A stretch of DNA of 64,000 nt, taken from positions 211,192,472-211,256,471 of the forward strand of contig NC_135783.1 of assembly GCF_051106095.1 (NCBI RefSeq), given 5' to 3'. The notes under the pieces were generated by a model. It did no database searches and was not told the origin of the DNA. It was given only the letters and a program-made list of their open reading frames with translations. This document shows positions 1-11,705 of this stretch, in pieces; the first letter of the stretch is position 1; each line of letters starts with the position of its first letter. Source of the stretch: Pogona vitticeps. Lineage: Eukaryota; Chordata; Lepidosauria; Squamata; Agamidae. The position numbers and the translations under genes are program-made.

Positions 1-129
1 TGCCTCCTCAGACATGCCCGTGCATATTCCCGAGGCAGAAACTTCAGCTCGCACTTTTGTTTCTTACCAGCTTGCTTTAAAAAAAAAAAGAAAGGAAAGA
101 AGGAAGGAAGAACATTTCCTCCTTCCCTT

Positions 130-960
130 CTTTTAAGAACCCTTGCCAAGGTCGAGCCGGCAAGGCACAAGGCGGGTGGCCAAGGGGGAGGCAAGCCAGG
201 TGTGCAGGGCGGGGAGAGGGAGCGCAGTCGACCAGGGGCACTTACCGCCTCGCTGGGAGTCCAGCGCCTCAGAGGCGCTTCAGGATCTCTCGGGGTGTGT
301 GTGTGTTTGTGTGTGCGTGTGTGTATCCCGAGCGGGACTCTTCCAGCAGCGCCAGCCAGGCAAAGGCAACCAGGATGAGCTCATTGGAAGCAGGCGGCCA
401 CAGTCCCCGCCTTCCGCATTTCTCCCTCAGGCCGCCTTCCCCTGAACTACCCGGCTTGTCCTGGGGGAGGGGAGGGAGCTCCCAGGTTGCGCTACATTTG
501 ATGTCTCGTTGCTTCTCCCCCTTCCCCGAACACACACACACACACACACTTTCCCCACTCTCCACCCGGGCCGCTCTCGACGCCTGGGCCGGGCTTATCA
601 GTCTCGTAAGCGGCAAAGACCAAGCCTCTCTGGGCGCGGCCAACTCACCGTGGCAACCCCGTTTCTCGGTTCCTACCCATAGTTTTACACACACACACTG
701 ACACACACACAAGCACACACTGGGTCTCTCTCCCTCCCCCCCTCCCCACAGAGTGGTCAAAGCTCCTGTTGCTTGGGGAGAAGCAAAACCATCTGGGACC
801 AATTAGCGGCAAAGGGCTCAGCAGGACTGCAGGGCAAGCCAGGCTGAGAGCGCCGGCCTTTGGCTTTCCCTCCTCCCATTTCCACGACCAACAATGCAAA
901 CTCGGAGTCACACCAGCCACGTTCAAAATGGAAAAAAAAAGGGAACTGCCCGGAGTCAGT
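130..960. promoter_or_regulatory. CpG-rich island with purine-pyrimidine repeats
   Basis: GC-rich segment with many CG dinucleotides, in sharp contrast with the AT-rich DNA that follows after about 1 kb. It carries a (TG)n tract near 295-325, a (CA)n tract near 530-550 and more CA-rich tracts near 690-720. This looks like the promoter island of a vertebrate gene. A splice-donor-like site on the minus strand (next entry) suggests the gene runs leftwards out of the window. I see no convincing coding frame; the open frames here are GC-driven and overlap on both strands. Confidence 0.5.
248..330 (-). other. possible first (non-coding) exon end with splice donor
   Basis: On the minus strand the sequence reads GAGGCG then GTAAGTGCCCC, a near-consensus donor, with the exon end at 248. 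The upstream exon boundary cannot be placed. Its position inside the CpG island fits a 5' untranslated exon of a gene continuing to the left of the window. A second, weaker donor-like site lies near 648-652. This is inference from splice motif and base composition only. Confidence 0.25.
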
Positions 961-1454
961 GGGCAGAAGGGGAGGGGGAAATATGCCTTCCTGACATGCG
1001 TCTCCTGCTAGTACATAATTAATTCAAGTTGCTTTGCTTTTATTCTTTTCCTTCAGCTTCCCATGCAAAAAAAAAAATGCCCATATGAGGCTGGTTGCAA
1101 CGGCGCTGTCTCTTGTATCCGTGCAATAAATACACACCTACCTGCGTGGCGTGTGCTGCATGTTGCAACCGGTTTTGAGGCTTGCGTGCTGTTACTGTCT
1201 GTTTTCGACGTTTCACAGCTTCGCGTCGCGCGTGTACCTGAGGGGTTTCGAATATCACAGGGTTGTGTAATGGGGGGGTTTAAAGGCAAAGGAGATGGAA
1301 GAGCTTTTGTTGATATATAATGTGAAAATAAAATCCGTCTTTGAGGAAATGGGAAACTTCAAACTCTGGTAAAAGTAGGGTTTTTTTATAAATACGTTGT
1401 TGTGGTTCTTCGGGTGATTGATTATTGTTGTGCGCCTTGAACTCCATGTAGCAC

Positions 1455-1545
1455 CTTTTAAGACTGCAGTCCCATGCATGCTTACTTTGGAAAGCGTCCC
1501 ATTGGACTTAGTCAGGCATCACTCTAAGCAAACCTACTGTGTAAC
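1455..1545. repeat. degenerate short palindromic repeat (unassigned)
   Basis: Resembles the common sauropsid repeat with the theme 'gcatgcttactt...cccattgga...tta', also seen in weaker form near 29824-29930, 30477-30560 and 56150-56240. Recognised only by shared phrases (tgcagtccc, cttact, cccattg). Family not assigned. Confidence 0.25.
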
Positions 1546-1554
1546 TTATTTATA

Positions 1555-1838
1555 AGGTAAAGGCCCCTCTTGACATTTAGTCCAGTCCTATCTGACTCTA
1601 AGGAGCGGTGCTCATCCCCGTCTCCAAGCCATAGAGCCGGCATTTATCCATAGACAGCTTCTATGGTCACGTGGCCAGCATGACTAGACACAGAACGACA
1701 TGACCTTCCCACTGTGGTGGTACCTATTTGTCTACTCTCTTTTACATGCTTTCGAACTGCTAGGTTCGCAGGAGCGGAGACAAGCAACAGGACCTCACTC
1801 CCTCCCGTGGATTCGATCTTACGACTACTGGTCTTCTG
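1555..1838 (-). mobile_element. Sauria-type SINE (tRNA-derived, Bov-B tail), tRNA head missing
   Basis: Read on the minus strand it ends with the SINE tail whose complement begins ggtaaaggcccctcttgac, preceded by the conserved body (gccatagagccgg, cacgtggccagcatgac, cacagaacgacatg, gtacctatttgtctac). The same body occurs at 4271-4615 and 62671-63020. The tail phrase is the Bov-B/RTE 3' end, so the element would have used Bov-B machinery. The tRNA-like head beyond 'gtcttctg' is lost, and the copy abuts a Bov-B fragment at 1839. Confidence 0.85.
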
Positions 1839-2525
1839 TCATCGCTTTCCTCCCAAAACGCAGGCATCTTTTAATTTCGTGGCTGCTGTCCCCATCTGCA
1901 GTGATCATGGAGCCCAAGAAAGTAAAATCTGTCACTGCCTCCATATCTTCCCCTTCTATTTGCCAGGAGGTGGTGGGACCAGTGGCCATGATCTTAGTTT
2001 TTTGTTGTTGTTGTTGAGCTTCAGACCCTTTTTTGCACTCTCCTCTTTCACCCTCATTAAGAGGTTCTTTAATTCCTCCTCACTTTCTGCCATCAGAGTG
2101 GCATCATCTGCGTATCGGAGGTTGTTGATATTTCTTCCAGCAATCTTAACTCTGGCTTGAGATTCCTCCAATCCAGGCTTTCGTGTGATGTATTCTGCAT
2201 ATAAATTAAATAAGCAGGGGGAAAATATACAGCCTTGTCATATTCCTTTCCCAATTTTGAACCAATCAGTTGTTCCATATCCAGTTCTAACTGTTGCTTT
2301 CTGTCCCACATACAGATTTCTCAGGAGATAGATAAGGTGATCAGGCACTCCCATTTCTTTACAAACTTGCCATAGTTTGCTGTGGTCCCCACAGTCAAAG
2401 GCTTTTGCGTAGTCAATGAAGCAGAAGTACGTCCCTTCTTTGGGATTGGGATGTAGACTGATTTTTTCCAGCCCTCTGGCCACTGCTGAGTTTTGTATTG
2501 TGATATCTTAGCATAAATCACAGAC
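1839..2525 (-). mobile_element. Bov-B (RTE) LINE fragment, reverse-transcriptase region
   Basis: Minus-strand translation gives the Bov-B reverse transcriptase landmarks: DYAKAFDC, GVPDHLIYLLRNLYVGQ, TVRTGYGTTDWFKIG and the catalytic YADD box in NNLRYADDATLMAESEEEL, then the region downstream (GEDMEAVTDF). Compared with the family it is truncated at both ends and has an internal deletion near 2430-2440, where WPEGWKKS...IPKKG jumps directly to the FIDYAKAFD region. Frames change several times, so the copy is dead. It lies next to a SINE that depends on this LINE family. Confidence 0.9.
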
Positions 2526-2529
2526 CTTG

Positions 2530-4264
2530 CAGGTAGCCACCAAAATAGATTAAAATAATAAATCTAGGATGTGGGGGAAGCCGAAGGTAGCAGATATTGA
2601 TGAAATATTTCTAAACACAGCCTTCTGAACCTCTAAAGTACAGTATGGGCAAGGAACTCTTACCCCCCAACCCCACCCCAGATGGGCACTTGTGTTCTTG
2701 GGGGACAGGTTGGTTCCCTCCTTTTGGCAGCCATCAGGCTGTTTTTTGTTGGAGCGAACCAACCTGTTTCCAGAGCATTCCCACCTGGACCTTTTCAGGG
2801 ACTACTAATTTTTGTTTGATTGATTGATTGATTGCTTTTTTTATTAAAATAGGTGCTGTTTTGGTTCGTTCCATACATGCAATAACTGGGATCTAACCAA
2901 AGTGGAACTTGGAGTTTTATATTTCCCTTCCACTTTCAGTTTCTCAATATCTTTAAGCGGCATAAGAAGACAGCCTAGCCATTTCGAGATATTGTGACAT
3001 AAAAAATTTCTGCTGCTGCTCCATGAAAGGGCAGAGGAAGAAAGCAAAATCTCTTTTTAAAAATCTGTTAAAACTGTGCCGATGTGCTATGCCACTTAGG
3101 AAAAAAATAATTGAAAGCTTCTGCCTAGAAGAGAGAAGGATGCCAAAGAGGGGGGCTTTGTTTTGGTTTTTCAGTTTTCTTAAGGGAGGTGGGCCAAAAA
3201 TAATGGCTTGAGGTAGAGTACATATGCTATTTGGATGCAAGGATCAGATCAAATGGCTTACCAGACCTTTAGTGACTCTATTCCATCTATTCCAGCCTGC
3301 TCCATTTCAGCTGCGTAGAATAACTCTAGGAGGGCAGCATCAACCTTCCACCTTGATTTGTCCCCTGCTCACTTTCATAATGCATCTGCTTGGCTAGCTA
3401 TGGGGATAATGCCTTTTGGGGAGACCTTGATACAAAAGAACTGTGAGAGGAGTGGCCAAGGCAATGAAACCATAGTGAATCCTTAGGATTCAATATTTAA
3501 GACTATAAATTGAGAGGCTAACTCTCTGGCGATGAACGTCACAAATCTAATGTTTTCCAAAAGTATTCAAAAATATTAAAGCAAGGTTGTGCATTTTGTC
3601 TCCTTGTTACAGGTCGCCTAGCATTAATACCAAGCATTCCTTAGTCCCGCTTGCACTGATGGTACAGGTCAGTCTTGCTGGAGGTGCCCCACTTTAGATA
3701 CGATCAAATTGAGAGTCTTGGTGTGCCATCCTATGTGAAACTGTTGGAAGTGGGACATGCAAAGTTACTATCAGTATAAATCCAGTCAGCGCAGTTCCGC
3801 TGGCTGTGCTTCTGACTGCAATTGGTGAAGTTAGCTAAGAAGCATGCATTATCTTGAATGAACCTAGGATTTTATCTGTAAGAATGAACGAACAGTGAGA
3901 ATTTCTCTTTAAAATATTTTAGTGACTAGGGATACTATAATATCTGGTTATGTTAGTAATCTATACAGGTACCATAGTTTTCTCTCTGTTTTAACTTTGC
4001 TATCCATACTTGAGATATTAGGAGACCCAGTGTTTTCTTGCACAGTTGTCAAGCTTACAATGTCTTAATATTTGAAGACGCTGCTACTACCAGGTAAGAA
4101 TTAATTGTATTGAAAATAATGTAATTTAAAAGTTTGCACAGTTTTAACACAGTGATAATAATTAACTTCATTATAAATTTAAGACAGTATGCTAAGTTTG
4201 AGTTTAGCTAAGTTTTGGTGGCAAAATAATCCTGCGATGTTGCTGTGAGAGCTATCGTCTTTTG
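2530..4264. other. interval with no gene recognised
   Basis: AT-rich unique-looking sequence. It contains a short (GATT)n tract near 2817-2834 and otherwise no element I can name. The open frames here have no recognisable domain and lack splice or start context. Confidence 0.5.
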
Positions 4265-4270
4265 CTGTTA

Positions 4271-4615
4271 GGTAAAGGTAAAGGTTCCCCTTGACAATTT
4301 TTGTCCAGTCGTGTCCGACTCTAGGGGGCGGCGCTCATCCCGCTCTTCAAGCCATAGAGCCAGCGTTTGTCCGAAGACAATCTTTCAGTGGTCACATGGC
4401 CAGTGTGATTTAGACACAGAACGCTGTTTACCTTCCCACCGAGATGGTACCTATTTATCTACTCGCATTTGCATGCTTTCGAACCGCTAGGTTGGCGGGA
4501 GCTGGGACAGGCGACGGGTGCTCATTCCGTCACGTGGATTCGAACTTACAACTGCTGGTCTTCTGACCCTGCAGCACAGGCTTCTGCGGTTTAGCCCACA
4601 GCGCCACCACGTCCC
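4271..4615 (-). mobile_element. Sauria-type SINE, nearly full length
   Basis: Complete arrangement on the minus strand: tRNA-like head (complement of gcttctgcggtttagccc), central body, and Bov-B-like tail (complement of aaggttccccttgacaat). The direct repeat ctgtta flanks it at 4265-4270 and 4616-4621, a probable target-site duplication. The body contains CTAGGGGGCGG and ATAGAGCCAGC, matching the copies at 1555 and 62671. A pol III-transcribed non-coding element mobilised by Bov-B. Confidence 0.92.
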
Positions 4616-4621
4616 CTGTTA

Positions 4622-5335
4622 CTCCTACAAAATTAAAGGCCAACATTCACTGTTGCATCATGGGGAGGGGGAACGAATCATCCCAACTAAGTCCTGAATC
4701 CAGCATCCCTGTAGCACTGCAACGTAAGTGTCGCATCGTTTCCTTCCCCTTCCTCATCCCTCTCCCCCACAGCTCTGCGATGCCCCAAAATCAGTTCCAG
4801 AGGGATTTTCAGTCCTCCTCAGCTAGTGCTAGAGGCATACCGGAGGCTGCAGCGGGGAAGGGGCTTGTCTCGCCACCACAGTTCTGCCAGGGAAAGTCCA
4901 GCATTGTGTACTGAAATTCTGTTTCATGTAAGAGGATTTACTTCTGTGCAGACATGTGTAGGTTTGCATTGTACATTATCCGATTTCAGGTTTCATTGAG
5001 ATCAATTAGACAAGTTAGTCTTAACACTGATTTCAGTGTAGAAACTAGGGTAAACCATCCTAACCTGAATCCAATCCTGTATAGGTAAAGAGTGGGGGGG
5101 GGGGACAGAAGCACTAGGTAAATACCTCACTGGACTAATCTAACATCTATGAAAACGAAGATGGTTGACTGTCATTCACTGACAAACAATTGTCAAAATT
5201 GTTAAGGCAATTTCCCCATCAGAAAATGATTAAATTTGGGATATAGGCAATCCAGCATACCTTGATTTTAGGAAACACTTAAGGGATAATTAAAAACCAT
5301 TTTTTAAAATGCAACCTACTGTATTTTTGTTGTTT
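4622..5335. other. interval with no gene recognised
   Basis: Unique-looking sequence with a G-run near 5094-5103 and a weak match to the 'ggatttacttctgtgcagacatg' type repeat around 4930-4990. No coding potential seen. Confidence 0.4.
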
Positions 5336-5845
5336 TTATGTGTCATAAGTTATTTCCAATTTACTGCAATTCTACGAATTGATGACTTCCAAAACGGTCC
5401 TATCTTTCATAGCCTTGCTTAGCAGGACAGCTCTTACAAACTATTCCATGGCTTCCTTTATAAAGTCAACCCAATCTTTTTTGACTCATGATCCCCTTTT
5501 ATAATGGCCAAGTAACCTGTGGCACAAACCCCACATTTGAATAAAAATGCATTATTAATGAGGGAAAGTCATCCTTTCTCAGAAAGTGGAGGCTTCTTTC
5601 TTTTGCAAAGGGCCTGTTTCCCGTGAATACACATACATTCTAACTTCAATATCCAACTCTAAATGGTCAAGGAAGAAATTATTTAACAAGGGCTGCAACA
5701 CATATAAGGCAACCCACAACTCCCCCCCAAAACACTTTGCGACCCCCTTGGGGGTCATGACCCCGAGGTTGGGAAAGACTGATTTAAAGTTAGGTCTTTC
5801 TTTTTACAGCTGCCTTCATCTTTTCTCTAGTATTATTGATTAGTA
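5336..5845. repeat. older interspersed repeat split by a hAT-like element
   Basis: 5336-5478 and 5790-5845 read as two parts of one repeat (aaaacggtcct...gcttcctttataaagtcaaccc, then taggtctttc...gccttcatcttttctctagtattattga). The intervening block ends with cgacccccttgggggtcatg and ccgaggttgggaaagact, typical of hAT-Charlie-like termini on the opposite strand. The inner boundary at about 5480 is uncertain and no 8-bp duplication was confirmed. Confidence 0.4.
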
Positions 5846-7326
5846 ACGTCTTTTAAAAGCTAGATGATACAAGTCTGACAATACTGTACCAAGTCAAACC
5901 AATGGTCTAATCCAGGGGCAACCCATCGACCAGGATTGGGATAGGGCTCACCCCACCATTTCAGGACGCCACTCCGATCATGAACCATCCTTAGTTTAAT
6001 TTAATTTGGCATCACCACCGTTGCCTCACACTGATCCCCTAGTTTTCTGACATGGATCTTTTCTTGGACCTACTTAGATAGGTAAGGAATTTAATGCGGG
6101 GTCATTGGCATGTAAAGCAGTGGCTCTGCTACTGTGCTGTGGCCATTCCAGCACAGCTATCTGGACATTAATACAGTAGGTTGTTCTATAGGGAATATGA
6201 GCATACAAATCAAATGTTGCTGTATGCTCAGGACTGCGGTGTCTGTTTGAGTGTCTGCTGCAAATCAGGGGACTACTACTAGAAGTAGCCTAGGAGTAAG
6301 CGCTGTCAAAATTTTTGAATATAGTGTTAGTTTACAGCTGTGGCCCTTGGTGGAGGGGACCTCAGCGTTACCTGTTCCTTCGAAAGCTGCTTGGTCAGGT
6401 CCTAGTCTTGCTCTCTGTAAATAACTTCCTCTTCGGATGTGAATGCATTTGTGTGGAAGACAGAGGTGAGCAGAAAGTAGACCAGGAGCTATTATGCTAT
6501 AGTTTTGGGGTATGTGTCTGGTTTTTTTTTTTTTTTTGAAAAATACACAACATACACCCGTGTTTTGCAGTGTACTGCTTCCCACTGACATATCTTTATC
6601 CTGCTTTTTAACTGACAAGAAGCAGGGTGATGAACAACTTTGGTGTGTTGTAGGGTTCTGTCTCCGTATTCTGGTGGGTGTGTTCTGTTTTCAGATGTCA
6701 TGATGTACTTCACATGTCTACCATCTGTGCAACAGTACACCCTTTTCCCGAACAGGTCTTTATTCATACTTCCAGTCTGTTCAACTGTTCCCCTCAGTCT
6801 GCCCACCAGAGTCCTGCCTGCATTGCACCACAGTTAGTCTTCCTATTTCTTGCTTAAACATTTCTACACCTCCAGCAGATTGTCCCTCCTTGGCATTGAT
6901 GGCACTGCTTTCTTAACATGCTGGTAAAATGATGTGAAAACTGTTCTTAATCCTGGGCACAGGTCTCAAGACGCCGGTGCCATCTTCCTGTGTCATTCTG
7001 TGCTTAACATGCTGTGTGCTTTCCCTAATACTATGATGACATGATAACCTGAGAAGGATTGTGGCATTATCACACACCACCACAGCCTTCCCACACACAA
7101 CCCTCAGCCAGAGTTGGCCTAAACAAAGTGAGTGTGTGATAGAGTAGGCGACAGACACAGGCCTGAGGAGGCGTTGGTGGCTGTGGGACTGGCTTCACAC
7201 CTACACATAGGAAACCTCCACATGGGAGTGGCAAACATTGCAACAGCAGTTAGGAAACCATAAGACCAAAAATGGGCAGGGAACAGCAAGACTACTGCGA
7301 AAGGGGCATGCAATACATTGTGGCAG
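5846..7326. other. interval with no gene recognised
   Basis: Low-complexity T-run at 6522-6538. 5880-5930 (aatactgtaccaagtcaaacca...ggtctaatccag) resembles the 3' part of a reptile tRNA-derived SINE. No coding exon supported. Confidence 0.35.
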
Positions 7327-7327
7327 G

Positions 7328-7565
7328 AATAAGAATCATGTGCCATCAAGTCAATTCTGACTTATGGCCACCCTTTTCAGGGTTTTCCAAGTAATGAATA
7401 CACAGAAGTGGTTTACCATTCCCGACTTTTAGGGGCGCCTTGGGACTGTGCAACCTGCCCAAGGCCACACAGGCTAGCTCTACTCAGAGGAGGCACAGTG
7501 GGGATTTGAACTCCCAACTTCTGGGTCTGCAGCTAGATACCTAAACCACTGAGCTATCCATCTAG
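7328..7565 (-). mobile_element. tRNA-derived SINE with RTE-like tail (second SINE family)
   Basis: On the minus strand the head reads gctcagtggtttaggtatct with a B-box-like GGGAGTTCAAATCCCC region, a middle containing ccttgggcaggttgcac, and a tail (complement of gtgccatcaagtcaattctgacttatgg) that resembles the 3' ends of RTE-driven SINEs. Related copies: 10258-10470 (+), 17045-17290 (-), 28044-28245 (+) and 28498-28555 (-). This copy keeps head and tail but is diverged. Confidence 0.75.
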
Positions 7566-10255
7566 CGTATGGCAGGAACCACCAAGGAAAGAAACTAGGA
7601 TGCAGCAAGAAGCAGTGTGATAACAACCACAGCATCTGTTTTCCCTCTGGACGGAGACAGAGACAGAAGGAATGGCGTGGGACACACGGAAAAAGAGCTT
7701 CCAGTCTTGCTGTGCTGAAAACTTCATTTAGCATGAACTCTGCTTCTATACACAATCAGAATTTCTCAACTGGCTTTTCTCCAGAAATCCATGGCCTTTC
7801 CCTAGAAAATGTTTCCCACTCCTGGTTTACAAGACCACTCACCTTGGAAAACAATTCTACCTACTAATTTGCGTACATTTTACAAGGGTTACGCAGGAGA
7901 AGAAAAAGGAAAGATTAGAGACTCCTGACTCATCTCCTTTTCATCCTGTGTTGATAGGAACATGTAAACAAAAGAAGAGCTGCTATCTCCTGTCCAGAGA
8001 GTTTAATGTCGGTAGACCTGTGAGGATCTAAGAGTGTGTGGCTGAAATACTTTGGAAATTTTTGTTCACTTAATCAGGGATTGGTTATCTCAGTGTAACC
8101 CTGAGATAGCAAGTTCTTTAATGTATGTGTTCAAGTGGAGTTCAAACTATATCTAAAGCACCCTTTCTTAACACAATACTTCATTCCTCCTTTTTCTAAG
8201 TGCCACAGTACCTAAATTTTCTTAATTTTTACTATGTTATCTCTGCCTTTGACACCCCTGACATTTATTAACAAAACTATTTCAAATCCAGCAGACTGAT
8301 TTAAAAAAAAAAAAAAAACCTATAGCTATCTCTTAGCAATTAAGTTATCTTTTCTGGTGTCTAAGTAAGTGAGATGTGTCAGGAGGGGCTCATTGACCAG
8401 ACGGGGAGGGTAGCTCAACTAAAATGTAAGAAATTTGTGGGAGGTCCCCTGATCAAGGTCATAAGTGTTCTCAAATGTGTTACTTTCAAAAAAAAAACCC
8501 AAAAAACCCACAACCCATCAAGATTTAAATTGATTTCAATCCACAGGAAAGCTTAGAACCTGGATATTTTTAGCTATAATTATTTTTAAGTGTTCTGCCT
8601 ATTTCGACAGTGCCGTCATACTTTTGATGGAATGAAGGACAAAAGCCCAACATCTTTTGCTGTCTTCAGTAGCTTCATCCGGGGAAGAGCCAAATCCACA
8701 GCTGTTCTTTCGCTTCGGGTTTTCCTTTCCTCTGCCTCTTAGATTGATTTATTCAGATAATTTGTCTGAGCCAAATGGCTTTCTGGGCTTTCTTTAATGG
8801 GAGTTATGTCTGCTTTCAAATTCTCAGATTTCCCTTGCAAAGATTGAAAGTTTGGAGGGATCTGCTGAAGTTATCAACAGTTCCAGCCTGAGCTAGGAAT
8901 GACAGCAGCAAAAGGCAGCTAGCTCCCAGCTTGGGGAATTTACACCCCTCCCCACCGCCCCCGCACACAACATCTTTGTTCCTGGCCATTTATTTTCACT
9001 GGTTTCTACTATGGTTTCTGGTTACAAAATGTAGCTGCTCTTTTAGTCGCTTGCTTTTGCTGAGACAGTTTCAATTAGAAACTGGCCATTCAAATGTACT
9101 CCATTTCTTGAACTACTCCAAATGCCAGAAACACATTTTGTCCAGAATACAACTCCGTGATTGCCTTAAGCAATTGCAATTTATGGCACATGCTTACCAT
9201 TTTTGGTCTAGCGTAAGCAGCTGCCCCTACATTTTTTTAGGGTACACATGGAGGGCTAAGTATATAGTTTAGATAAGAACAATGGTGCTTTCATTAGATA
9301 CAGCTGCTTCTTGGGGCATGTTTGCACAGAAGCTTCCCACGCTCTTTGGTTTACTTTCTTAGTATACAACTGGAAAAGTGGGAACCAGTAGCCCCAGAGG
9401 CGGGGGTGGGGGTGGGAGGGAGAGAAGTACATATTTGGGAAACAGAGCATTGCACTTTTTTTCCTTAGTGGCCTTGTGATCTCACTCCTCTGCCTTACAG
9501 GCTGCCTCTGGAGAATGTCTGGAATGAGACTGTCTAAGACCTGTCCTAGAGAAAGATTCACACCCTTTATCTGTAATCTAGCTTGTTAGAAGACAGTCTT
9601 GAATAATCATACTTTGCACTCTTCCCTTCCTTCCTCCGTGTTGCCCCAAGACATCTGGCTGGCTGTCAGCCCTTCTAGGGCACACTCCTTAAAACATGTG
9701 GCTGAGGCACCTGTGGCCCTCCAGATATGGTTGAACTGGAGTGGTGGCGTATGATAAACAAGTCATTAACATCTGGACGACTGAGAGTAGAGTGGGCCAT
9801 TCCTTAGACACAGTGAGACAGCCACCTCAGGTAGCATTGCTCCCCCTCTCTTGGAGGACTTCCACTAATGTTGCCTCAGCTCCCTCCCTTCCTTCTTCTT
9901 TGCCATTCTTTTGCAAGACACAAAAGTATAATGTTTTCTCCTTGAACTTTGCCTCTCCCAGTCACTTTATTTTAAATGTATAAGAGGAAAGCTAAAATCA
10001 GATGCAGACCCTTGTAAATGTAGAAAACAAATTATTTATTCAGTCTTCAGCTTGTTCTATGTTAATTAAACATATATTTGTTTCCATTGTTATTCATGTG
10101 AGCCTTGAGGCTATTTTGCTGCTTACAAGCTTTTGGATAGTTGGCGCAGTGGGTACAGGTTAGGTCACTTGGTCAGTATCAAGCCTGTTGTGCTGCTTTG
10201 TTGTTACAACCACAAACAGTATATTATGACATTTAAGTATACAGTATGCCAGCTT
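7566..10255. other. interval with no gene recognised; one regulatory-like block
   Basis: Unique-looking DNA with short A-runs (8300-8317, 8489-8497). 9695-9745 has a fragment of the 'ggccctccagatatggttg' hAT-like repeat. 8620-8930 is less repetitive and is discussed as a possible conserved non-coding element. No exon with good splice sites and open frame found. Confidence 0.4.
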
Positions 10256-10257
10256 TG

Positions 10258-10470
10258 CTGGCTGGATAGCTCAATGGGTTAGGTAACTGTCTGTGAAGCC
10301 AGAGGTTGGGAGTTCCCAGAAGAATCAGCCTGGGTGGCCTTGGGCAAGCTGCACAGTTCCAAGGCATTCACAGAAGAAGAGAATGGAAAACAATTTCTGA
10401 GTACCCTCTAGTTAGGAAATCTTGGAAAGAGTTGCCATAAGTTGGAATTGACTTAACGGCACACTATTAT
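10258..10470 (+). mobile_element. tRNA-derived SINE with RTE-like tail
   Basis: Starts ctggctggatagctcaatgg (A-box-like), then aagccagaggttgggagttc (B-box-like), middle gtggccttgggcaagctgcac, and ends gccataagttggaattgact followed by taacggcacac. Same family as 7328-7565 on the other strand. The tail resembles the RTE-type 3' ends of other vertebrate SINEs. Confidence 0.8.
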
Positions 10471-10474
10471 TGTG

Positions 10475-11429
10475 CCATTTTTAGAATACACCCATAACTC
10501 CCCTGAAATTTTGCTATGTCCTCTCCTCCCCTAGGTAGCATTCCCCATTAGTTAGCAATTAACACTCTAGGTAATTCCAGTTGCCAGATGTAATCCTTTC
10601 GAGGGCCTCCATCTGCCCTGATTTCCACCTAGCCAAAGGATGACTAAAAGAACATTCTGTGTTTTGCCGTGTGAGCAAGCAGTGTTGATATACACCCCTC
10701 CTCTGTCTCTGTCTTCCCTTTCCTCCCTTCCCCTCTCTGCTCTCTTCCCGAAACTCTTCAATGTGGTCCAAAAAGGTGTTCAGCTCCACTTACAAACTCC
10801 TGGTCCCTCCATTATAGAAATGTCACAAGTAAATTACTTGGATGTAAATTCAGTAAACATTTCTTCTTAAGACCCTGTAAGAAAACGTATTGTGTGATGT
10901 AGTCTTCAGCCTCCACTGTTAACTGTACCGCAAACTAGGTATTTAGTTGTCTGATTCAGTTATGATGTTAGTTAGAGGTGGAGGGAGGGAAGGTTGTGTT
11001 AGAGATGCAAGGAATGGTTTCATTTATATGCAGTTTTGTCCAGCTGTTAATTCATGACCTCAGATTTCTTTACGGAGCAGTGGTAGGCAAGAGAAAATAA
11101 TTTGAAATGTCCTGAAACATCCTAACATTCTGTTACAGAGTTTTAATTTTTCCACTTAACCTGTTTATTTTGCTTTGCTTCTTTATTTTTTGTTTACCTT
11201 ACTGTGGTTTCCATTCTGTACACTCCTGCCCAACCAGTTCTTCCTCTGTTTTCATTTTCGGTAGGTGTGCATATGAAATGTATATTGGGAGGGTTAGAGA
11301 GAGAAGAGGGAGAAAAATATATATGTTTCAGTCAGATGACATTGACTCAGAAGGTAGCTGCTATGTATAGTTTCTGCTGAACTGGTGGGCAGTACCCACA
11401 GTAAAGAGGTCATTGGTAAATTGTGCATG
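10475..11429. other. interval with no gene recognised
   Basis: Pyrimidine-rich block near 10690-10750 (ctctgtctct, ccctttcctcc). Nothing else that I can assign. Confidence 0.4.
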
Positions 11430-11431
11430 TA

Positions 11432-11703
11432 CAGTGGACCCTCTACTTACGGAATTAATCCGTATTGGAACGGTGGCTGCAGGTCAAAAAGTCTGTAGGT
11501 TGAGTCTCCATTGACCTACAATGCATTGAAAACCAATTAATCCTGTAACCAGCTGTTTTTGTTCCATTTTTGTTCCATTTTGGGTTTTTTCTGGTCTGTA
11601 GGTCGATTCTCCGGCTGCAAGTCAAACCTAAATTTTGCGGACAGAGAAGTCTGTAACTCAAAAAGTCTGTAAGTGGAGCCATCTGTAAGCTGAGGGTCCA
11701 CTG
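11432..11703. mobile_element. Tc1/mariner (Tigger-like) MITE, family A, with TA target duplication
   Basis: Terminal inverted repeats cagtggaccctctacttac at the left and the complement (gagggtccactg) at the right, flanked by TA on both sides. About 272 bp, non-coding, with internal stems (ggtcaaaaagtctgtagg versus aactcaaaaagtctgtaag) and the phrase ttttgttccattt repeated. The TA duplication and CAGTGGACCCTCNACTTAC ends fit Tigger/pogo-type non-autonomous elements. Other copies: 19922-20192, 44398-44917 and 44491-44762. Confidence 0.85.
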
Positions 11704-11705
11704 TA

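Noticed and set aside
143-802. Overlapping open frames on both strands in the left CpG island
   Set aside because: They follow GC content and microsatellites (Val-Cys and Thr-His runs from TG/CA repeats), overlap each other on both strands and show no domain.
7328-7565. tRNA gene
   Set aside because: The A- and B-box-like sequences belong to SINE heads with SINE bodies and tails; no clover-leaf with an acceptor stem.
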